A stretch of 40,369 nt of DNA from Sphingobacteriia bacterium (GCA_015999745.1 JAECQP010000032.1:1-40369), one strand, 5' to 3'; positions 17,902 through 28,359 are shown, numbered from the stretch's first letter. Program-made: numbers and translations. The notes: generated by a model from the letters alone, not told the origin.

Positions 17902-20900
17902 ATGCCTGTACGGCTTTCCCCCCAATCACTTCTTTGTGCATCCGGTCCAGGAAACGCTGCATTTCATTCATATCCCGAACGGAATCCACCACCAGCAGGA
18001 ACATTTTACCGGTTTGTTTCAGCCTGGCCTTATTGGTGCCGGTTTGCAGGAAGACCAGCAGTTGCTTAAAGAGTTCCGATTCAAAATAAGGCGAGTCAGG
18101 ACGATTGATAAAATAACAACGCAGGGTATTGTCTTTCAGGGTCATTTTTTCGAAGCCCAGGTCCACTGCCAGCCAGCGGCACCTGACCGTAGTAAACAGG
18201 TCATCTACGGAAGCGGGCATTGGTCCAAAACGGTCGATCATTTCGCGGTGGAATTCCTGCAGCGTATCCTCCTTATTGCAACTGTCCAGTCGCGTATAGA
18301 GCGAAAGACGTTCTGTGATGCTCTCCACATAGTCGTCGGGGATCAGGATTTCCAGATCCGTGTCAATGGTACAGTCGCTTACAAAATCATCCTGTTTACT
18401 GATCTCTTCTTTAAACAGGTCTTTGAAAGAGGTGCGCTTCAGTTCGCGGATGGCTTCTTCCAGGATCTTCTGGTACATCTCAAACCCGATCTCTGCCATA
18501 AACCCGCTCTGTTCCCCCCCCAGCATATTTCCCGCACCACGGATATCGAGATCGCGCATGGCAATCTGGAATCCGCTACCGAGGTCGCTGAACTGCTCCA
18601 GCGTTTGCAAGCGCTTCCTGGAGTCGGTGGGCAGCGTACTCATAGGCGGCGCCAGCAGGTAACAGAATGCTTTTTTATTGCTCCGGCCCACTCTTCCTCT
18701 TAACTGGTGCAGATCACTCAGTCCAAAATGGTGGGCATTATTCACGATGATGGTGTTTACATTCGGAATATCTACCCCACTCTCCACAATATTGGTACAA
18801 ACCAGTACATCGTATTTCTTATCAATAAAGTCAAGAATTTTTTCCTCCAGTTCATGGCCCTCCAGTTGCCCGTGTGCGTACCCAACACTCAGGTCGGGGC
18901 AAAGTCCCTGTATCAGGGCGCTCATCTCTGCCAACCCATGCACCCGGTTGTGGATAAAAAATACCTGCCCGCCTCTCTCTGTTTCAAAATAAATGGCATC
19001 GCGGATAAAGTCATCGTTGAACACATGCGCCTCGGTCTGGATCGGTTGCCTGTTAGGCGGAGGCGTATTGATGATGCTCAGATCCCGTGCGCCCATCAAA
19101 CTGAACTGGAGCGTTCTTGGAATCGGTGTGGCGGTAAGGGTTAAACAATCCACATTGGTCTTCAGGGTTTTTAGTTTCTCCTTATGCCCTACCCCAAATT
19201 TCTGCTCCTCGTCAATCACCATGAGACCCAGGTCTTTAAACTTCACGTCCTTGCCCAACAATCCATGTGTGCCAATGATAATATCGATCTTTCCCTCTGC
19301 CAGTTTCTGAAGGGTTTCCTTTTTCTCTTTGGAAGATTTAAACCGGTTGATAAAATCTACCGTAACCGGAAAATCCTTCAACCGGTCTTTAAATGTTTTA
19401 TAATGCTGAAAAGCCAGGATGGTGGTGGGCACCAGTACGGCTGCCTGCTTCCCGTCCACTACCGATTTAAAGGCAGCCCGGATGGCAATCTCCGTTTTAC
19501 CAAATCCCACATCCCCGCATACCAGTCTGTCCATCGGCGCTTCGCTCTCCATATCTTTCTTCACATCGGCTGTTGCCTTGCTCTGATCGGGGGTGTCTTC
19601 ATATATAAAGGAAGCTTCCAGCTCGGTTTGCATGTAGTTATCCGGAGCATGCGCAAAACCATGCTGGGCCTTTCTTTGCGCATACAGTTTAATCAGGTCA
19701 AATGCAATTTCCTTTACCCGTACTTTGGTCTTCTCTTTCAGCCTGGCCCAAACATCGCTTCCCAGTTTATTCACCTTCGGAACCGTTCCTTCCTTGCCGG
19801 TATACTTGGAGATTTTGTGCAGCGAGTTAATGTTCACGTACAGGATATCACTGTCCTTGTAAATGATCCGGACGGCTTCCTGTATTCTTCCATTTACCTC
19901 CAGCTTCTGTAAACCGCTATAGGTACCAACACCGTGATCGATATGCGTTACATAATCGCCAGGTTGCAGATCACGAAGTGTTTTCAGTGTTAAGGCCTTG
20001 TTCTTGTTATAGGCCTGTTTTACCTTATACTTATGGTAGCGCTGAAATATCTGGTGATCGGTATAACAAACCACTTTCAGCGCATGGTCGATGAACCCCT
20101 CATGAATTCCCGTGCCAACCGGTATGAATTGAATCTCCGTATTCAGGTCGGTGAAAATACTATTGAGTCTTTCCAGTTGTTTTATCTGCTCGGCAAACAG
20201 GTATATCTGGTATCCCGCAGCCTCATGGGTTTTCAGGTCTTTAATCAGCAGGTCAAACTGCCTGTTGAAAGCCGGTTGAGGTTTGGTATTGAATGTTATT
20301 TCCTCATTGGCCAACCATGGTTTATACCCAAACTCCACCAGCATTTTCTGTTGCAGCAGCTCTTTCAGTGCAGGGGCTTTGATAAAATCGGTCCATTGAA
20401 TATCTTTCAATATGTATTGCCCCTCTGCCTCCTCATTGTTCTGCTGAAAATGTCCGCTGCGCAGCAGGCTCATAAAACCCACAAGGTCTTCCTCCTGTAC
20501 ACGGATTTTTTCTTCAATCACATCCCAGTCCTTTAACCAGACTACGGTATTTTCGGGCAGAAATTCCAACAGGGAAATTTTATCTCCCACCCCGTCGCCA
20601 AAGGCTTCCGGTAACTGGTCTACATTAGGAATAATATTGACCTGCAGGAGTTTCCTTTCACTCAGTTGTGTTTCCGGATCAAAAATCCGGATGCTGTCTA
20701 CCTCATTCCCAAACAGCTCTACCCGGTAGGGCTTTTCATTTCCAAAGGAATAAATATCCAGGATCCCTCCTCTCAATGCAAACTGTCCCGGCTCATACAC
20801 AAAATCCGTCCGCTCAAATCCGTACATCACAAACAGATCCATCAGGCTTTCCGGATTGATGGTATCATTTGTTTTGATACTGATGATATTGCTGCTGATC

Positions 20901-21322
20901 GTAGAGGGCTGAATCACTTTTTCAAAAATGGCCTCCGGATAGGTAACGATGATTTTCTTGTTCCCGCCCCTCGATAATTTGGTAAGGGCTTCCGTTCGCA
21001 GCATCAGGTGCGAACTGTTCAGTAACCTGAAATTCTTCCTGTTTTTGAAGGAGGAAGGAAAATAAAAAAGATCCAGCGCACTGGTCAGGTTCTCGATGGT
21101 ATTATGAAAATAAGCGGCTTCTTCCGCATCATTGAGTACAATGAGGTGGTTCAGTCCTTCGGCCCCGGGATGCGCAAAAACAGCACTCACCAGGAACTCG
21201 GCCCCGCTACCCTGAATATTTTTTAAGTAAACTTTTTGGGTATCGGCAAAAGACAGCCTGTTCACCAGCTGTAAAACCAGGGGTGATTGTTGGTATTGAT
21301 CCAAAAGCGTCTGCAGATTCAT
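17900..21322 (-). CDS. mfd: Transcription-repair coupling factor Mfd
   Basis: From the ATG at 21322 the protein has 1140 residues. Mfd removes RNA polymerase stalled at lesions and recruits UvrA. The UvrB-like N-terminal module, an RNA-polymerase-interacting domain (DYVTHIDHGVGTYSGL) and RecG-like translocase motifs are visible: Walker A GDVGFGKTE near 605, DEEQ near 704 and LRGRVGRSNKKAFCYLL further on. The longer frame starts at 21346, but a TATCTTTG box at 21358-21365 would place the transcript start almost at that codon, so 21322 is preferred. Length is normal. It follows a small lipoprotein gene on the same strand but probably has its own promoter. Confidence 0.96.
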   Translation of the reverse strand: MNLQTLLDQYQQSPLVLQLVNRLSFADTQKVYLKNIQGSGAEFLVSAVFAHPGAEGLNHLIVLNDAEEAAYFHNTIENLTSALDLFYFPSSFKNRKNFRLLNSSHLMLRTEALTKLSRGGNKKIIVTYPEAIFEKVIQPSTISSNIISIKTNDTINPESLMDLFVMYGFERTDFVYEPGQFALRGGILDIYSFGNEKPYRVELFGNEVDSIRIFDPETQLSERKLLQVNIIPNVDQLPEAFGDGVGDKISLLEFLPENTVVWLKDWDVIEEKIRVQEEDLVGFMSLLRSGHFQQNNEEAEGQYILKDIQWTDFIKAPALKELLQQKMLVEFGYKPWLANEEITFNTKPQPAFNRQFDLLIKDLKTHEAAGYQIYLFAEQIKQLERLNSIFTDLNTEIQFIPVGTGIHEGFIDHALKVVCYTDHQIFQRYHKYKVKQAYNKNKALTLKTLRDLQPGDYVTHIDHGVGTYSGLQKLEVNGRIQEAVRIIYKDSDILYVNINSLHKISKYTGKEGTVPKVNKLGSDVWARLKEKTKVRVKEIAFDLIKLYAQRKAQHGFAHAPDNYMQTELEASFIYEDTPDQSKATADVKKDMESEAPMDRLVCGDVGFGKTEIAIRAAFKSVVDGKQAAVLVPTTILAFQHYKTFKDRLKDFPVTVDFINRFKSSKEKKETLQKLAEGKIDIIIGTHGLLGKDVKFKDLGLMVIDEEQKFGVGHKEKLKTLKTNVDCLTLTATPIPRTLQFSLMGARDLSIINTPPPNRQPIQTEAHVFNDDFIRDAIYFETERGGQVFFIHNRVHGLAEMSALIQGLCPDLSVGYAHGQLEGHELEEKILDFIDKKYDVLVCTNIVESGVDIPNVNTIIVNNAHHFGLSDLHQLRGRVGRSNKKAFCYLLAPPMSTLPTDSRKRLQTLEQFSDLGSGFQIAMRDLDIRGAGNMLGGEQSGFMAEIGFEMYQKILEEAIRELKRTSFKDLFKEEISKQDDFVSDCTIDTDLEILIPDDYVESITERLSLYTRLDSCNKEDTLQEFHREMIDRFGPMPASVDDLFTTVRCRWLAVDLGFEKMTLKDNTLRCYFINRPDSPYFESELFKQLLVFLQTGTNKARLKQTGKMFLLVVDSVRDMNEMQRFLDRMHKEVIGGKAVQA

Positions 21323-21357
21323 ATACACTCCCAATCCCTTTTGCAAAAAAAGAAGCG

Positions 21358-21365
21358 CAAAGATA
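21358..21365 (-). promoter_or_regulatory. -7 promoter motif for mfd
   Basis: TATCTTTG matches TAnnTTTG and lies between the upstream lipoprotein stop (21374) and mfd. The expected transcript start near 21351 gives a leader of about 29 nt to the ATG at 21322. Confidence 0.6.
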
Positions 21366-21373
21366 CAACAAGC

Positions 21374-21838
21374 CTAATATGTTGCGGCATTATTCACCAC
21401 AATCTTCACTTCGGTCAGCTTACCCGGCTCTACCGTTACCAGTGAAATATTGTTGCGGAGATCGAATTGATTGGCAAAGAACTGCTGGCCCACCTGTACA
21501 AAAACAGAATAAGTGCCAACAGGCAAAGCCTGTTTAAAAGCGCCGGCGCTGTCTGTTTGAACAGAAGCCACCAGTTTGGTATAGACAGCAGTAAATACCG
21601 GGGAAGATTCCACCTGGTTCACCTGCCGGATATTGGTGGGCTCATAAAAAAAGACCGTAGTAGGATATGGCCTGGGTACAGGAGGAGCCTGACCAACCCT
21701 TGGCATCTGGTTGCCCACCGCTTCAGCCACCGTTCCGGAAATGCCTTGTTTCACCTGATTTTTGCCGGCTTTTTGCGGTGCCTTACAGGAAACAGATGCC
21801 ACCCATCCAAAAGCCATTAAAAAAAGAATCAATCGCAT
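21374..21838 (-). CDS. Small hypothetical lipoprotein with a carboxypeptidase-regulatory-like fold
   Basis: The 154-residue protein has a short signal peptide with a lipobox, VASVSCK. A Pro-rich linker (VGQAPPVPRPYP) follows, and then a small beta domain with SAGAFKQALPVGTYSVFV, the pattern of carboxypeptidase-regulatory-like or transthyretin-like modules. No catalytic motif is present. It is likely anchored to a membrane on the periplasmic or outer side. It precedes mfd by about 50 bp, and it is divergent from the subtilase gene across 59 bp. Function unknown. Confidence 0.75.
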   Translation of the reverse strand: MRLILFLMAFGWVASVSCKAPQKAGKNQVKQGISGTVAEAVGNQMPRVGQAPPVPRPYPTTVFFYEPTNIRQVNQVESSPVFTAVYTKLVASVQTDSAGAFKQALPVGTYSVFVQVGQQFFANQFDLRNNISLVTVEPGKLTEVKIVVNNAATY

Positions 21839-21897
21839 ACTACATTTTAAAGTGGGAAAGTATCTAATTTAGAGCAGACTAAAGCCAGGTTCAGCCA

Positions 21898-24800
21898 ATG
21901 CGCCGAAAAAAAATCTCCCTTATGACGAAAAGAGTTATTGTTCCCTTTGTACTGATGCTGTTCACCGTAAATATACTGAATGCGCAGGTCAGAACCAATG
22001 AAAACATATTGAGGTTATCCGCAAGCAAATTAGGCCTGGAGCAGGTGAGCAATTATGCAAGGGCAATGGCACTGGCCAAAGAAAAAAAATGGGAGCTGTC
22101 TATTTTGCTGCACAACGGTAACCAGGCCCGTTTAACCGGGGTAGACGAATTTGGATTTCCGGTATATACCCGTTCCAACAACAATACCATCGCAGCAGCC
22201 ACTACCAGGGCCAGCCAGTTATGGCCCGGAGGTATCAGCGGATTAAATTTATCCGGAAGCACTCCCGCCATGCAAAACAGGCTGGGAATCTGGGAATTTG
22301 ACGGTGCGCCACTCAAAGACCATGTGGAATTTAACGGCAGGATTCTCCAGAAAGATGTACCTGCCGGAAGGAGCAGTGATTTTCACGCCACGCATGTTGC
22401 AGGAACCATGATTGCAAAAGGGATCAATCCCATTGCAAAGGGAATGGCTTTTGAGATCCCGAACCTGGTTTCTTACGATAATACCAGCGATCTCTCCGAA
22501 ATGACTACAGAGGCCGCTTCCGGTATGCTGTTGTCCAATCACTCATATGGAATCCTGGCCGGCTGGAACTATAATACAACCAACACCCGTTGGGAATTTT
22601 ACGGAAGGGTGGGGGAAAATGAAGATTACCGTTACGGGTACTATAGCCGCGAAGCCTCCCTGATCGACTCCATTATGTACAATGCGCCCTATTACATTAT
22701 GGTTCAGTCTGCCGGTAATGACCGGAACAACAACGGACCTGAAGTAGGAGAGCCTTATTACAGGTACGATGCCTCCAATACAATGATCAATGCCGGCAAC
22801 AGGCCTGCGGGAATCAACAGCAATGACGGATATGATATTGTTGCAGGAAAAGGAACCGCTAAAAACAATATTACCGTTGGCGCAGTCCGCGGAATTGCGG
22901 GCGGATACAACAAGCCCTCCGATGTAGTGATGAGTGCATTCAGTGCATGGGGGCCGGTAGATGACGGAAGGATCAAACCGGATTTTGTTGCAGATGGTGT
23001 AAATGTTACCTCTACCACCAGTACCGGTAACAGCGCTTATGCAAGTTTAAGCGGTACTTCCATGGCTGCGCCCAATGCCACCGGTTCGCTGCTGCTGTTG
23101 CAGGAACTGTATACCAAGCTCAAGCCGGGCAGTTTTATGCGTTCCGCTACATTAAAGGGGCTGGCCATTCATACCACCGATGAAGCCGGCACAACGGAAG
23201 GCCCGGATTATCAGTTTGGCTGGGGTCTGCTGAACGTAGGCCGTGCCGCCACCGTACTCAATAATGCCATTTCTTCTAACAATGCCACTACCAGCAGCGA
23301 CCTGGTGTATGAACATACACTGACCACCGGAGCTGCTTTTACTAAAACAGTGGTAGCGAGTGGTAAAGGCCCGCTGAAGGCCACCATTGCATGGACCGAC
23401 CCGATTGGTTCAGTGAACACCAATGCCGCTACCAACCTGAACGACAGAACCAAAAAACTGGTGCATGACCTTGATGTCCGGATCACCCGTGCCACGCAAA
23501 CATTTTCCCCCTGGACATTAAACCCGTTGAGCCCGGCATCAGATGCTTTGAGAGCAGACAATATTACCGACAATGTGGAGCGCATAGATGTAGACAGCAC
23601 CATTCCCGGTGAAACTTATACCATCACGGTGTCTAATAAAGGTTCACTGGTAAGGGGTACACAGGCGTATTCCCTGATCATCAGCGGTGCCGGCGGGGTA
23701 GCCTATTGCGATTCCAAATCCACTCCCGGCGGGGGACCTAAAATTGACAGCGTAAAATTCTCTACCATCAATTTCGGTAGTACGGCGGGATGTAAATCCT
23801 ATACCAACAATACCAGCCTGGTAGGCGATATCCAGGCAAGGCAGAACATTCCGTTTACCGTTCGGGTGAGCACCTGCGATGGCACAACCAATAGCAGGAT
23901 GGTAAAAATCTTTATAGATTATAACAATGACGGAGATTTTCTGGATGCCGGTGAGCTGGCAGCAACCAGCGGTGTATTGAGCAGTGCAACGGTTAATTAT
24001 ACCGGCAATATTGCGGTGCCTGATCATGTAACCGTCGGCAACCTTACCAGGATGAGGGTGATAGTGCAGGAGACCCTGAATGCCTCCGATATCAGTGCCT
24101 GCAACGATTTTGCGAAAGGGGAAACACAGGATTTCGGCATCCGGATCGTACCGCCCACCAACGATATGGCATTGAGCAATATCGTATCGCCCGAAGCAAA
24201 TGCCTGTTCCAATGATGCACAATTTGTAACGGTAAACATTACCAACAACGGCTCCGTTAGCCAAAGCAATATTCCGTTGACCGTGACCATTAAAAACGGC
24301 GCCACCACTGTTGCAACGCTTACCGAAACCTATCCCGGAGCCATTGCAGCGCTTTCCTCTGCCAACTATACCTTCCAGCAATCATTCAGCAGTATCGCCG
24401 GAACCACCTATAGCTTTACAGCCACTGTATCCCTGGCAACAGACCAGAACAATGGCAACGACCAGTTTACAGCCAGCATTCCCATTGCAGCCAAACCGGC
24501 AGCTCCGTCCGGACAGGGTGTGGTTTGTGGCAACAACGTATTATTGAATGTACTAAATCCTACTACAGCCAATTACTACTGGTATACCAGCAATACAGGC
24601 AGTACCCCAATAGGGTATGGCGCCAGTATCCAGGCAGGTACCATCACAGCCGATCGTACCTATTACCTGGCTACAGAAGCAAGAACATCCATCGGCGCTG
24701 TTTCCAAACTCACGTACCCCTCAGGAGGCTATAACAATTTTACGGGCAATTTTATGACATTCCAGGCATCGGTTCCATTGACGATAGAAACCGCCAGATT

Positions 24801-25728
24801 GTATATTGGCAATCCGGGGCAGATCCGTTTTACCGTAGGGAATAACCTGACTGCCTCCGGTACCAGCGGCAGCTTCACCTACAGGCCGCTTGCCACCACC
24901 ACCATCGATGTGTATGCCACCAAACCAAACCCTGCACCGGGTGCTGTATCCGGAAACAGCCCAACCGATTCCGGCGCCGTATATGCGTTGAATTTGCCCG
25001 TACCTGTAAGCGGAGAAGGCTTCCTGATGGCAGAGTGCCTGAATGGGGCAACCATTTTCAGAAACAATGGAATCAGCGGTACCATCTATCCTACCCAGGT
25101 TTCCAACCTGATGTCTTTCACCGGCAACAGCGCTTCACTGGATGGCACCACCAACGCCAATGGGTTTTACTACTTCTTTTATGATACCCGCGTTTCCACC
25201 GGCTGCGCCAGCGACCGTACCCCCGTGATTGCAACAGCCAACACCGATGTTGCTCTTTCACAGGTGGGCGACTCACTGGTAAGCAGCATCCGGAACGGTT
25301 TCTTCCAGTGGGTATTCAATGATACCGCTACGGTAAGCGGAGCTTCCGGTTCTTCGATCAAGCCCGTCAAGTCGGGGAATTATAAAGTGATTGTAACCGA
25401 TGCGCTGGGATGTGCCAGAACATCTGCCAATATCAACTACACCGTAACCGGTCTGAATACAGCTTCTCCGGAAGAAATCAAACTGAGCGTTTCCCCCAAT
25501 CCAAACAATGGGGTATTCCAGCTCTCCTTTGAAGTAAGCAACCGGAGTGACCTCTCCATCGAAATTTTAAATGCAGCGGGTCAGCGCGTATATGCACAAT
25601 CTCAATCCGGATTCATTGGCAGGTATTCCAAACAGATCAACCTGCCCCGGATCAGCAGCGAATTTTACCTGCTGAAGATCCAGCATTATAAAAAAACTTA
25701 CCTGCAGAAAATTCTTATTATGCGGTAG
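21898..25728 (+). CDS. Secreted S8 subtilisin-like protease with a T9SS C-terminal sorting domain
   Basis: The 1276-residue protein has a signal peptide (best read from M9, ending in LNAQ), and the S8 triad: Asp135 (in WEFDG), His163 (in HATHVAGT) and Ser388 (in GTSMAAP). After the protease and P-domain-like region come a GEVED-type segment with FIDYNNDGDFLDAGEL near 670-690, CARDB/Ig-like repeats, and a last 80 residues reading SVSPNPNNGVFQLSF and ending in YLQKILIMR, the type A sorting domain of the type IX secretion system. It would cross the outer membrane through T9SS and be released or surface-bound as an extracellular protease. T9SS genes themselves are not in the window. The start at 21898 is possible, but 21922 gives a cleaner signal peptide. 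Confidence 0.93.
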   Translation: MRRKKISLMTKRVIVPFVLMLFTVNILNAQVRTNENILRLSASKLGLEQVSNYARAMALAKEKKWELSILLHNGNQARLTGVDEFGFPVYTRSNNNTIAAATTRASQLWPGGISGLNLSGSTPAMQNRLGIWEFDGAPLKDHVEFNGRILQKDVPAGRSSDFHATHVAGTMIAKGINPIAKGMAFEIPNLVSYDNTSDLSEMTTEAASGMLLSNHSYGILAGWNYNTTNTRWEFYGRVGENEDYRYGYYSREASLIDSIMYNAPYYIMVQSAGNDRNNNGPEVGEPYYRYDASNTMINAGNRPAGINSNDGYDIVAGKGTAKNNITVGAVRGIAGGYNKPSDVVMSAFSAWGPVDDGRIKPDFVADGVNVTSTTSTGNSAYASLSGTSMAAPNATGSLLLLQELYTKLKPGSFMRSATLKGLAIHTTDEAGTTEGPDYQFGWGLLNVGRAATVLNNAISSNNATTSSDLVYEHTLTTGAAFTKTVVASGKGPLKATIAWTDPIGSVNTNAATNLNDRTKKLVHDLDVRITRATQTFSPWTLNPLSPASDALRADNITDNVERIDVDSTIPGETYTITVSNKGSLVRGTQAYSLIISGAGGVAYCDSKSTPGGGPKIDSVKFSTINFGSTAGCKSYTNNTSLVGDIQARQNIPFTVRVSTCDGTTNSRMVKIFIDYNNDGDFLDAGELAATSGVLSSATVNYTGNIAVPDHVTVGNLTRMRVIVQETLNASDISACNDFAKGETQDFGIRIVPPTNDMALSNIVSPEANACSNDAQFVTVNITNNGSVSQSNIPLTVTIKNGATTVATLTETYPGAIAALSSANYTFQQSFSSIAGTTYSFTATVSLATDQNNGNDQFTASIPIAAKPAAPSGQGVVCGNNVLLNVLNPTTANYYWYTSNTGSTPIGYGASIQAGTITADRTYYLATEARTSIGAVSKLTYPSGGYNNFTGNFMTFQASVPLTIETARLYIGNPGQIRFTVGNNLTASGTSGSFTYRPLATTTIDVYATKPNPAPGAVSGNSPTDSGAVYALNLPVPVSGEGFLMAECLNGATIFRNNGISGTIYPTQVSNLMSFTGNSASLDGTTNANGFYYFFYDTRVSTGCASDRTPVIATANTDVALSQVGDSLVSSIRNGFFQWVFNDTATVSGASGSSIKPVKSGNYKVIVTDALGCARTSANINYTVTGLNTASPEEIKLSVSPNPNNGVFQLSFEVSNRSDLSIEILNAAGQRVYAQSQSGFIGRYSKQINLPRISSEFYLLKIQHYKKTYLQKILIMR

Positions 25729-25761
25729 CTTAATTATGTACCTTCCGAAAAAAAATTGAGC

Positions 25762-26508
25762 ATGCTTTTACCCTGGCATAGAGCGGTCATTACTAAAATA
25801 GAGAATGCCACTGCTGCTACCCGAAGATTCTGGATCCAGGTACCCGACCTGGAGCGTTTTGACTTTCAACCCGGTCAGTTTGTGACCTTGGACCTCCCCA
25901 TTCACGAACAGAAAAACAAGCGCTGGAGAAGCTACTCCATTGCCTCTGCGCCCGATGGAACCAATACCATTGAGCTGGTGATTGTACTCAATGAACACGG
26001 TAAGGGAACGCCCTTCCTGTTCAATGAAGTAAAAGAGGGATCTGAAATCACCCTTCGCGGACCCCAGGGTAAATTTACCATGCCGGAAATACTGGACAGA
26101 GACCTGTACCTGATCTGCACCGGAACAGGGATTGCGCCTTTCCGTTCCATGGTTCAGTACATTGATACTTATAAAGTGCCTCACCAGCAGGTACATCTTA
26201 TTTTTGGTTGCAGAAAACTGGGCGACGCTCTTTACGAAGCAGAAATGAGGGAACTGGAAAAAGAATGCCCGGGCTTTCATTTTCATTCCTGTTTTTCCAG
26301 GGAAACCGAGGTTGGTCCGGGCCAGCATACCGGTTATGTACATGATGTATATGAAAAACTGATCAATGAAAGCAGGTTACCCGATGGTTCCGTTGCACCC
26401 GCTCACTTCTATTTATGCGGCTGGAAAAACATGGTGGATCATGCCAAACAAAAACTCCAGGATTTAGGCTTCGATAAAAAAGCCATCCACCTGGAGTTGT
26501 ACGGTTAA
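25762..26508 (+). CDS. Ferredoxin-NADP reductase-family flavoprotein
   Basis: From the ATG at 25762 the protein has 248 residues; a TTG two codons earlier is in frame but less likely. It has the FNR layout: FAD-binding RSYSIAS (near 58), then the NAD(P)-binding part with CTGTGIAPFRSM and a closing HFYLCG segment. No 2Fe-2S domain is attached. Such enzymes move electrons between NAD(P)H and ferredoxin or flavodoxin-type carriers in the cytoplasm; the partner cannot be told. It begins 34 nt after the subtilase stop, and it converges on glyS. Confidence 0.9.
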   Translation: MLLPWHRAVITKIENATAATRRFWIQVPDLERFDFQPGQFVTLDLPIHEQKNKRWRSYSIASAPDGTNTIELVIVLNEHGKGTPFLFNEVKEGSEITLRGPQGKFTMPEILDRDLYLICTGTGIAPFRSMVQYIDTYKVPHQQVHLIFGCRKLGDALYEAEMRELEKECPGFHFHSCFSRETEVGPGQHTGYVHDVYEKLINESRLPDGSVAPAHFYLCGWKNMVDHAKQKLQDLGFDKKAIHLELYG

Positions 26509-26524
26509 TATTGTCCGGTCATTG

Positions 26525-27991
26525 TTATCTGATGGCGTTCAGCACCAGTTCCTTCACTTCACTTAATGGTATTCTTTCCTGCTTCATGGAATCCCTGTGG
26601 CGGATCGTTACCATATTGTCTTCTTTGGTCTGGTGATCGATGGTTACACAGAACGGCGTTCCAATGGCATCCTGGCGACGGTAACGTTTTCCGATGGCAT
26701 CTTTCTCTTCATAAAAACATTTAAAGGAAGATTTACATTCGTCCATCAACTGCCTTGCAATTTCGGGCAACCCGTCTTTCTTCACCAGCGGAAGAATGGC
26801 CAGTTTATTGGGAGCAATTTTAGCAGGAATATGCAATACCACCCTGCTGTCGGTTGTACCATCTTCCTTCGGAATAATTTCCTCCTCATAGGCGTTGCTC
26901 AGGATCAGCAGGAACATCCTGTCGAGGCCAATAGAGGTTTCTACTACGTACGGAATGTAGTTGCCATAAGGCTTTCCGGTAGTTTCATCTATATCATTGT
27001 CGAAGTACTGCTGTTTCTTTTTGCTGAACTCCTGGTGGCTTTTCAGATCAAAGTCTGTACGGCTGTGGATTCCTTCCACCTCTTTAAAACCAAAGGGGAA
27101 TTCAAATTCAATATCCAATGCGGCATCGGCATAATGCGCCAGCTTCACATGGTCGTGATAACGGTATTTCTCCCTGGGTATACCCAGGCTCAGGTGCCAG
27201 TTCAGTCTTTCTTCCTTCCAGTAATTGTACCACTGCATCTGTGTGCCGGGGCGAACAAAGAACTGCATTTCCATCTGTTCAAATTCGCGCATGCGGAAAA
27301 TAAACTGGCGAGCTACAATTTCATTGCGGAAGGCTTTCCCCGTTTGCGCAATACCAAAAGGAATTTTCATCCTGGCCGTTTTCTGCACGTTCAGGAAATT
27401 AACAAAAATACCCTGTGCCGTTTCCGGGCGCAGGTAAATGGTGTCCGCATCCTCCGCAACAGAACCCAACTGGGTAGAAAACATCAGGTTGAACTGACGG
27501 ATATCGGTCCAGTTGCCCGTACCGCTCACCGCACAAACAATCTTATGATCTTCGATCAGTTGTTTTAATCCTGCATAATCATCGGCAGACAACAGTACAT
27601 CCATTTGCGCAATCAGTGCATCTGCGGCAGCTTCCTGCCCCTGCTCCCGCAACTGATCGGCCTTGGCTTCTATCAGGTGATCTACCCGGTATCTTTTTTT
27701 ACTGTCCTTGTTATCAATCATCGGGTCGCTGAAATTATCAACGTGTCCGCTGGCCTTCCAGGTAGTGGGATGCATGAAAATAGCCGCATCAATACCCACG
27801 ATATTATCGTGCATTTGCGTCATGCTTTTCCACCAGTAATCACGAATGTTTTTCTTCAGCTCAGATCCGTTGGGGCCATAATCATAAACGGCGCTCAGGC
27901 CGTCGTAGATTTCACTACTGGGAAATACAAAGCCATATTCTTTGGCATGCGAAATAATTGCCTGAAAATTATTATCTGATATTGTGCTCAT
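26525..27991 (-). CDS. glyS: Glycine-tRNA ligase, single-chain (eukaryote/archaea-like) type
   Basis: The 488-residue class II synthetase attaches glycine to tRNA-Gly. Family motifs are YDYGPNGSELKKNI near the start, YLRPETAQGIFVNF, the motif-2 segment AFRNEIVARQFIFRMREFEQ and, near the end, VVETSIGLDRMFL. It is the alpha2 type rather than the GlyQ/GlyS alpha2beta2 type. A TATTTTTG box at 27999-28006 lies 7 nt before the ATG, so the transcript may be close to leaderless. Upstream on the same strand are mazG-like and dtd genes, 41 nt away. Confidence 0.96.
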   Translation of the reverse strand: MSTISDNNFQAIISHAKEYGFVFPSSEIYDGLSAVYDYGPNGSELKKNIRDYWWKSMTQMHDNIVGIDAAIFMHPTTWKASGHVDNFSDPMIDNKDSKKRYRVDHLIEAKADQLREQGQEAAADALIAQMDVLLSADDYAGLKQLIEDHKIVCAVSGTGNWTDIRQFNLMFSTQLGSVAEDADTIYLRPETAQGIFVNFLNVQKTARMKIPFGIAQTGKAFRNEIVARQFIFRMREFEQMEMQFFVRPGTQMQWYNYWKEERLNWHLSLGIPREKYRYHDHVKLAHYADAALDIEFEFPFGFKEVEGIHSRTDFDLKSHQEFSKKKQQYFDNDIDETTGKPYGNYIPYVVETSIGLDRMFLLILSNAYEEEIIPKEDGTTDSRVVLHIPAKIAPNKLAILPLVKKDGLPEIARQLMDECKSSFKCFYEEKDAIGKRYRRQDAIGTPFCVTIDHQTKEDNMVTIRHRDSMKQERIPLSEVKELVLNAIR

Positions 27992-27998
27992 AGAGCGG

Positions 27999-28006
27999 CA
28001 AAAATA
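27999..28006 (-). promoter_or_regulatory. -7 promoter motif for glyS
   Basis: TATTTTTG matches TAnnTTTG, with only CCGCTCT between it and the ATG, so the leader would be at most a few bases. Confidence 0.55.
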
Positions 28007-28032
28007 GGTCTTTCGGCTTTCTTTTGGAAACC

Positions 28033-28359
28033 CTATTGCAACTTCTCATTCTGTTGGTGGCGATCCTTATCGCGAAGGGTCTTTTTGGCCATATTCTGCT
28101 CCAGGGCCTGCGTTAGATCTACCCCCGTCTGGTTGGCCAGGCAGATCAGGACAAACAATACATCTGCCATTTCATCGGCCATTTCATGCCCTTTATCGGA
28201 GTCCTTAAAAGACTGTTCCCCGTATTTCCGCACCATGATCCTGCTGAGTTCGCCCACTTCTTCCATTAAAATGCCCAGGTTGGTGAGTTCGTTAAAATAG
28301 CGAACCCCAATGGTTTTGATCCATTCATCCACCTGTTGTTGTGCTGCTGAAATTGTCAT
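28033..28359 (-). CDS. MazG-like nucleotide pyrophosphohydrolase
   Basis: The 108-residue protein has the single-domain MazG/all-alpha NTP pyrophosphatase motif: LMEEVGELSR with the first metal-binding acidic pair, and DEMADVLFVLI with the second. Such enzymes hydrolyse nucleoside triphosphates, often non-canonical ones, to monophosphate and pyrophosphate. Its ATG overlaps the dtd stop by one base (TAATG), so the two are translationally coupled. The substrate is not predictable. Confidence 0.88.
   Translation of the reverse strand: MTISAAQQQVDEWIKTIGVRYFNELTNLGILMEEVGELSRIMVRKYGEQSFKDSDKGHEMADEMADVLFVLICLANQTGVDLTQALEQNMAKKTLRDKDRHQQNEKLQ

Noticed and set aside
19184..19912. 242-residue plus-strand open frame within mfd
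   Set aside because: Antisense to the mfd translocase motifs and without protein-like conservation.
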